From Hymenobacter sp. BT18 (GTDB lineage: Bacteria; Bacteroidota; Bacteroidia; Cytophagales; Hymenobacteraceae), in assembly GCF_012273015.1 (NCBI RefSeq), contig NZ_CP050954.1:1178001-1242000 (forward strand): DNA of 64,000 bases, read 5' to 3'. The notes beneath the pieces are model-generated. The model was not told the DNA's origin. It saw only the letters and a list, made by a program, of their open reading frames with translations, and searched no databases. A program made the position numbers and the translations under genes. Each line of letters begins with the position of its first letter. The first letter of the stretch is position 1. This document shows positions 59,877-64,000 of this stretch, in pieces.

Positions 59877-60617
59877 ATGAAAAAGTCCGCTTATTTCCTG
59901 GCTGCCCTCCTTTCGGGCTCCCTGCTGGTAGCTAGCTGCACCAACGACAAGGCCGCCGATTCGACGGTTACGACCACGGAAGACTCCGCAACCGATGCGG
60001 CCTCCGGCGACATGGCCGGCATGGACCACTCAGCCATGGACCACTCGGCCATGGGGCATGATACCGCGGCCCCGGCCGGCAGCTCGCCGCAGCTGGTGGC
60101 CATGAACGAGATGATGCAGAAAATGCACGCTACCAAGCCCAAAGGCAACACCGACCACGACTTCGCCCATCACATGCTGGAGCACCACCGGGGCGCGGTA
60201 GTGATGGCCGACCTCGAGCTGCGCGACGGCAAGGACGCCACCATGCGCCGGATGGCTGAGCAAATCAAAGCCGACCAGCAGCGGGAAATTGCCGCGCTGG
60301 AAGCCGCCGCCACCCGCCTCGACAACGCCCCCACCAACTACCAGCCCAACAACCCGGCCGATCCGTTCACCAGCAAGATGCAGGCCTCAATGGACGGCAT
60401 GATGCGCAACCTGCCCAAAACGGTAGCCGACCCGGACATGAACTTCAACATGCTTATGACGGTGCACCACCAGAGCGCTGTGGACATGGCCCGGGCCGAG
60501 CTGGCCCACGGCAAGGACACTAAGCTCAAAGAGCTGGCGCAGCAGATGATTACTGCCCAGGAAAAGGAAATAGCCGACTTCAAAGCCTGGCACAACCAGA
60601 ACGCCGACAAGATGTAA
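59877..60617 (+). CDS. DUF305 family exported protein
   Basis: The 246-residue lipoprotein (signal ending LLVASC) has a Met/His-rich segment (AGMDHSAMDHSAMGHD) and two helical DUF305 repeats with DHDFAHHMLEHHRGAVVMA and MNFNMLMTVHHQSAVDMA, typical of ferritin-like DUF305 proteins found with copper and silver resistance genes. It follows the previous gene by 25 bases and belongs to the same operon. Confidence 0.88.
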   Translation: MKKSAYFLAALLSGSLLVASCTNDKAADSTVTTTEDSATDAASGDMAGMDHSAMDHSAMGHDTAAPAGSSPQLVAMNEMMQKMHATKPKGNTDHDFAHHMLEHHRGAVVMADLELRDGKDATMRRMAEQIKADQQREIAALEAAATRLDNAPTNYQPNNPADPFTSKMQASMDGMMRNLPKTVADPDMNFNMLMTVHHQSAVDMARAELAHGKDTKLKELAQQMITAQEKEIADFKAWHNQNADKM

Positions 60618-60622
60618 GCCCC

Positions 60623-60654
60623 CGGCCGGCCCCGCTGCTGGCGCGGGGCCGGCC
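60623..60654. promoter_or_regulatory. Perfect GC-rich intercistronic hairpin
   Basis: CGGCCGGCCCCGC (60623-60635) pairs exactly with GCGGGGCCGGCCG (60642-60654). No T run follows. It may slow decay of the upstream message. Confidence 0.5.
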
Positions 60655-60684
60655 GCCTGATTCACTCCTCGCACCCGGTTTTTT

Positions 60685-61236
60685 ATGAAGACTTCCTCCG
60701 TTCTCGCCGCGGCCCTGCTGCTGGCCGCTCCCCTCACCGCTGCCGCCCAGCACAGCCACACGCCCGGCACGGCCGCCCACGGCCACAAAGCCGCCGGCGA
60801 AACCCACGCCCACGCTTCTCCCCACGGCGGCGTGGTGCGCACGGCCGGCCAGTACCACCTGGAGCTGGTGCAGCAGGCCGGCCAGCTGCAGGTGTATCTG
60901 CTTGATGGCAACGAGAAGACGCTGCCCGTGACCCGCGCCACCGGCACGGCCCTGCTGCTGAGTGCGGCGGGCAAAACCAGTTCCGTTAAGCTGCTGCCCA
61001 CGGGCAACCACCTGGGGGCCACCGTGCCGGCCGGCTTCACGCTGCGCACGGCCATCGTGAGTGTTAAGGCCAACGGCAATTCGCTTAGCGCCCGGTTTGA
61101 AAAGCTCGAGGCAGCCGCCAAAGCCGGGAAGTCGGTTTCCGCTGCGTACGCCTGCCCGATGAGCTGCCCCGGCAGTGTCAGCGCCAAGCCCGGCAGCTGC
61201 CCGAAGTGCGGCATGGCCCTCGTGAAAAAGTCGTAG
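60685..61236 (+). CDS. Exported His-rich protein with C-terminal heavy-metal-binding domain
   Basis: The 183-residue protein has a signal peptide (LLAAPLTAAAQ), a His-rich N-terminus (HSHTPGTAAHGHK, THAHASPHGGVV), a beta-rich middle resembling the periplasmic accessory region of CusB-like proteins, and the domain AYACPMSCPGSV...CPKCGMALV at the end (about 153-180). It likely binds copper or silver. It is the third gene of its kind in the cluster. Confidence 0.78.
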   Translation: MKTSSVLAAALLLAAPLTAAAQHSHTPGTAAHGHKAAGETHAHASPHGGVVRTAGQYHLELVQQAGQLQVYLLDGNEKTLPVTRATGTALLLSAAGKTSSVKLLPTGNHLGATVPAGFTLRTAIVSVKANGNSLSARFEKLEAAAKAGKSVSAAYACPMSCPGSVSAKPGSCPKCGMALVKKS

Positions 61237-61305
61237 GCGGGCGCCGCTTGGGCCGCTGGCTGCGGCAACCGCGGGCAGCCCAACGGCTGGTTTTAACCTG
61301 ATTGT

Positions 61306-62547
61306 ATGAATTTCTTAAACATAAAAAGCGGAGGCTGCTGGCTGCTGACCCTGGTAATGCTGGCTCTTTGCTCCGGCGCGGCGCGGGCGCAAACGGTCAT
61401 CAGCCTGGACAGCGCCGAGGCCCGGACCCTGCGCCGCCACCCCCGGCTGCGGCAGTCGGCCCAGGAGATTGAGGAGCAGCGTGCCCTTCGGCGCGGCGCG
61501 TTCGCGCCGGCCAACCCGGATTTCCTGTTTTCGGCCCCCACCGGCGAAATGTGGGCCCCGGGCGTGGTGCAGACCCTGGACCTGCCCAACGTGTACCGGC
61601 GGCAGCGGCAGGTAGCCGAGGCCGGCATCAGCCTGGCCGAGCGCAACCGTGACGTGAGCCGCGCCTCCGTGCTGCGCGATACCCGCCTGGCTTACCTGAG
61701 CCTGCAGTTTGCCGAGGCCCAGGTGCGCCAGCTCACCTACCAGGACAGCCTGTTTCGGGGACTGCGCCTGGCCACGGAGCGCCTGTTTACGGCCGGCGAA
61801 GTCACCTCTTTGCAGCGCATCAGCACCGACGCCGAGGCCCGGCAGGTAACCGTGTTGCTGCAGCAGGCCACCGCCGACCGGCAGGCGGCCCAGCGCCGGC
61901 TGGGGCTGCTGCTGGGTAGCCCCACCGAGCCGCTGGCTACCAGTACCGACTTAAGCCGTACCGGCGCGGAGCTGGCCCAGACGGCCCCGGCCCTGCTCGG
62001 CGGGCTGCCCACCAACGACAGCACTGCCCTGGCGGGCAGCCCCGCGCTGGCCGCCGCTGCCCAGAACGTGACCCTGAGCCAGTCGGGCATCAGTCTGGTG
62101 CGGGCCCGGCGTACCCCGGCCCTCACGGTGGGCTACCAGAACCAGGCGTTTGAAAACTCGGCCCTGCGCTACCGCTTTCAGTTTGGCGTTTCGCTGCCCA
62201 TCTGGTTCTGGACCTACCGCTCGCAGCTGCAGGCGGCCACGGCCCGCGCCCGGGCAGCCAGCTATCAGCTGCAAACCCAGCAGCTGGAGCTGAGCACTCA
62301 GTACGCGCAGGCCCTGGCCGATACGCGCAAATTCGCCGCTTCTCTGGCCTATTACGAGCAAACCGGGCTGCCCCAGTCGCGGGCCATCATCAGCCAGTCG
62401 CAGCGCCTGTTCCGGGCCGGCGAAGCCAGCTACCTGCAGCTCATTCTGAGTCTGAACCAGGCCTTTGCCATTCAGAATACCTACCTGACCACCATCCGCG
62501 ACTACCGCCAGGCGGTGGTCGAGCTGAATTACCTGCGGGGCGAATAA
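61306..62547 (+). CDS. TolC-family outer-membrane efflux channel (CusC-like)
   Basis: The 413-residue protein has a signal peptide (ending AARAQ) and two OEP repeats rich in long amphipathic helices with the typical ARRTPALTVGYQNQ and GVSLPIWFW segments and heptad Ala/Gln-rich stretches. It forms the outer-membrane tunnel of a tripartite metal pump. The adaptor protein follows two genes later. Confidence 0.9.
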   Translation: MNFLNIKSGGCWLLTLVMLALCSGAARAQTVISLDSAEARTLRRHPRLRQSAQEIEEQRALRRGAFAPANPDFLFSAPTGEMWAPGVVQTLDLPNVYRRQRQVAEAGISLAERNRDVSRASVLRDTRLAYLSLQFAEAQVRQLTYQDSLFRGLRLATERLFTAGEVTSLQRISTDAEARQVTVLLQQATADRQAAQRRLGLLLGSPTEPLATSTDLSRTGAELAQTAPALLGGLPTNDSTALAGSPALAAAAQNVTLSQSGISLVRARRTPALTVGYQNQAFENSALRYRFQFGVSLPIWFWTYRSQLQAATARARAASYQLQTQQLELSTQYAQALADTRKFAASLAYYEQTGLPQSRAIISQSQRLFRAGEASYLQLILSLNQAFAIQNTYLTTIRDYRQAVVELNYLRGE

Positions 62548-62559
62548 CCGTCAACTCTC

Positions 62560-63165
62560 ATGAAACAACTCCTGATTTTGCTGCTGAGCGTGCTGCTGGC
62601 CGGCCCGGCCCTGGCCCACGGCGGCGAAGACCACGGCGACGGGCCCAAGGCCGCCACGCCGGCGGGCGCCACCTCGTTTTCGGTGGCCGCCCTGTCCGAG
62701 CAGTTCGAGGTGCTGCTGCGCTACGAGCCGCTGGAAGGCGGCCAGCCCGCCGACCTGCGCCTGTTCCTCTCCGATTACGCCACCAACGCCCCCATCCGAG
62801 GCGCGAAACTCACGCTCACCAACCCGGAAGATGCCGCACTGAAATGGGCCGTAACCGAGCAGGAACCCGGCATCTACCTGGTCGAAGGGGAGTTTCCGGC
62901 CAACAAACCCTACAGCTTCGCCCTCAACATCGTGGCCGGGGAGCGGGCCGACCTGGTGCTGCTCGAAGGCATCCGCGTGGGGGAAAAGCTGCCCGTGGCC
63001 GAGGCGCCACCCGCTGCCGCCGGACTCTTTTCGTCCTGGCAAACCATTGCCGCCCTGCTCGGGGCCTTCGGGCTGGGCATTGGCCTGACGGTTCTGCTGC
63101 TGCGCCGCCGCCCGGCTGCGCCCATTTCCACCTCCACTTCCGCTACCCATGAAAACCACGCCTAA
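62560..63165 (+). CDS. Membrane-anchored accessory protein of the metal-efflux operon
   Basis: I do not recognise a named family. The 201-residue protein has a signal peptide followed at once by HGGEDHGDG, a beta-sandwich (about 40-140, with LSEQFEVLLRYEPLEGGQPA), and a C-terminal membrane helix (about 163-182) ended by RRR. The His-rich N-terminus matches that of the next gene product (AHGGEDHGG). Such genes are found between TolC and CusB in Bacteroidota. It may support the pump or bind metal. Its last 17 bases overlap the next gene. Confidence 0.72.
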   Translation: MKQLLILLLSVLLAGPALAHGGEDHGDGPKAATPAGATSFSVAALSEQFEVLLRYEPLEGGQPADLRLFLSDYATNAPIRGAKLTLTNPEDAALKWAVTEQEPGIYLVEGEFPANKPYSFALNIVAGERADLVLLEGIRVGEKLPVAEAPPAAAGLFSSWQTIAALLGAFGLGIGLTVLLLRRRPAAPISTSTSATHENHA

Positions 63166-64000
63166 ACTTTTGGCCGCCACGGCCGCTGCCGCACTGGTGC
63201 TGGCCGTGCTGCTGCCCCCACCCGGCCGGGTGCAGGCCCACGGCGGCGAAGACCACGGCGGCGAGGCCAAAGCCAGCACCGGCGTGGCCCTCACCGACGA
63301 AGTGCTGCTGCCCAAGGAAAGCCAGTTTCTGTTCGAGGTGCGTACCCAGCTGGCGGGTTACTCCACCACCTACAGCCGGGCTACGCTCTACGGCACGGTG
63401 TCGGCCGCGGCCGGGGGCGAGGGCCGGGTGGTGGTGCCCCAGACCGGGCGCATCGTCAGCCTGAGCGCACGGGTGGGCCAGCCGGTGCGGGCCGGGCAGA
63501 CGCTGGCCGTCATCGAGCAAACCCTGGACGCCACCCAGCAAATCGGCCTCAGCACCGAGCGCGCCAACGCCCAGGCCGAACTGCGGGCCGCCCAGCAGGA
63601 CTACGCCCGCTTGCAGAGCATCGCCGATATTGCCGCCCGCAAGGATGTGGTAGCCGCCGAGCTGCGCCTGCGCCAGGCCCGCCAGAATGCAGCCATCTAC
63701 AACGGGCAGGCCCGGCAGCGGCGCGTGAGCATCACGGCGCCCGTGAGCGGCACCGTGGATGTGTTCAACTTGGCCGTGGGCCAGCAGGTCAATCAGGGCG
63801 AGGAGCTGCTGCGGGTTATCAACCCCGGCAAGCTGCGCGTGGAAGCCCAGGTGTTTGCCCAGGATCTGGCCAACGTCACGCCCGGCACGCAGTTTCGGGT
63901 GGAAGGCCTGCAGGGGCAGGTGGGCGTGCCGGCCCGGCTGGTGGTGTTCAGCAACGTAGTGAACCCCGTGAACCAGGCCCGGCAGCTAGTGCTGGAGCTG
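63149..64000 (+). CDS. RND efflux periplasmic adaptor (CusB-like), 3' partial
   Basis: The gene starts within the end of the previous one and runs off the window. The visible 284 residues show a signal peptide, the AHGGEDHGGEAK metal-binding start, a biotinyl-lipoyl-like hairpin (VVVPQTGRIVSLSARVGQPV), a helical hairpin (STERANAQAELRAAQQDYAR and similar) and the second lipoyl half (ITAPVSGTVDVFNLAVGQQV). This is the adaptor that connects TolC to a CusA/CzcA-type pump, which should lie just downstream. Confidence 0.9.
   Translation, partial: MKTTPKLLAATAAAALVLAVLLPPPGRVQAHGGEDHGGEAKASTGVALTDEVLLPKESQFLFEVRTQLAGYSTTYSRATLYGTVSAAAGGEGRVVVPQTGRIVSLSARVGQPVRAGQTLAVIEQTLDATQQIGLSTERANAQAELRAAQQDYARLQSIADIAARKDVVAAELRLRQARQNAAIYNGQARQRRVSITAPVSGTVDVFNLAVGQQVNQGEELLRVINPGKLRVEAQVFAQDLANVTPGTQFRVEGLQGQVGVPARLVVFSNVVNPVNQARQLVLEL

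Noticed and set aside
1..64000. tRNA or rRNA genes
   Set aside because: I looked in the intergenic stretches for the T-loop consensus and cloverleaf-like pairing and found none. A covariance-model search would be decisive.

Overview
The window is high-GC DNA, densely coding on both strands, with no rRNA, tRNA, CRISPR array or complete insertion sequence that I could find. It looks like a member of the Bacteroidota, most likely a Hymenobacter-like cytophagale. The evidence is SusC/SusD pairs, type IX secretion (T9SS) C-terminal sorting domains, TAnnTTTG promoter elements close to start codons, absence of obvious Shine-Dalgarno sites, a MenA menaquinone enzyme and typical Bacteroidota gene forms (arginine decarboxylase, formimidoylglutamase-like arginase, GT3 glycogen synthase). 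The taxonomic call is inference from family knowledge.

Region 1 (1-14.2 kb) is mostly housekeeping: a GH13 branching-enzyme-like protein (cut by the window edge) and a eukaryote-type GT3 glycogen synthase, then a DUF4198-like periplasmic protein, a STAS protein, ribonuclease Z, a queuosine-precursor transporter, TrpS, an unrecognised conserved protein, a family III CoA-transferase, a methyltransferase, a Gfo/Idh/MocA oxidoreductase, and a thioredoxin-family gene broken by a one-base deletion in a G run. Region 2 (14.5-16.2 kb) is a DEAD-box RNA helicase with a long RG-rich tail.

Region 3 (16.4-39.5 kb, all minus strand) is a large polysaccharide utilisation locus. In transcription order it holds a GH5 enzyme, a membrane sensor, SusC, SusD, a PKD surface lipoprotein, two GH16 enzymes, a tandem-domain T9SS protein, a sugar MFS transporter, GH3 and GH30. 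The enzyme set fits a beta-1,3/1,6-glucan such as laminarin or fungal wall glucan. A GH43 arabinanase-like T9SS protein follows, with its own pair of 14-bp palindromic operators. No SusR, hybrid two-component regulator or ECF sigma/anti-sigma pair is present. The position of a regulator is occupied by an unusual protein (35566-37560): a 7TM-DISM sensor joined by a coiled coil to an IS1595-type transposase zinc-ribbon domain without the nuclease. This is the most interesting object in the window.

Region 4 (39.9-57.8 kb) is again housekeeping: MenA, a HAD phosphatase, glutathione peroxidase, LOG-family protein, ArgS, a YbaY-like lipoprotein, an arginase-family enzyme divergent from arginine decarboxylase (whose leader carries a very large hairpin), two tandem 49-50 residue lipoproteins, a GmhB-like phosphatase, HemG/HemY, a dolichol-phosphate-mannose-synthase-like GT2, TerC, an AsmA-like/GT51 transglycosylase, PurB and a GT9 glycosyltransferase.

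Region 5 (58.1-64 kb) is a plus-strand metal (probably copper/silver) resistance cluster: a Cys/His-rich exported protein, two proteins with heavy-metal-binding CPM(H/S)P...CPKCGM motifs, a DUF305 protein, a TolC-type outer-membrane channel, a membrane-anchored accessory protein and the start of a CusB-type adaptor that runs off the window. Several intergenic spaces carry dispersed hairpin repeats that recur inside the window.
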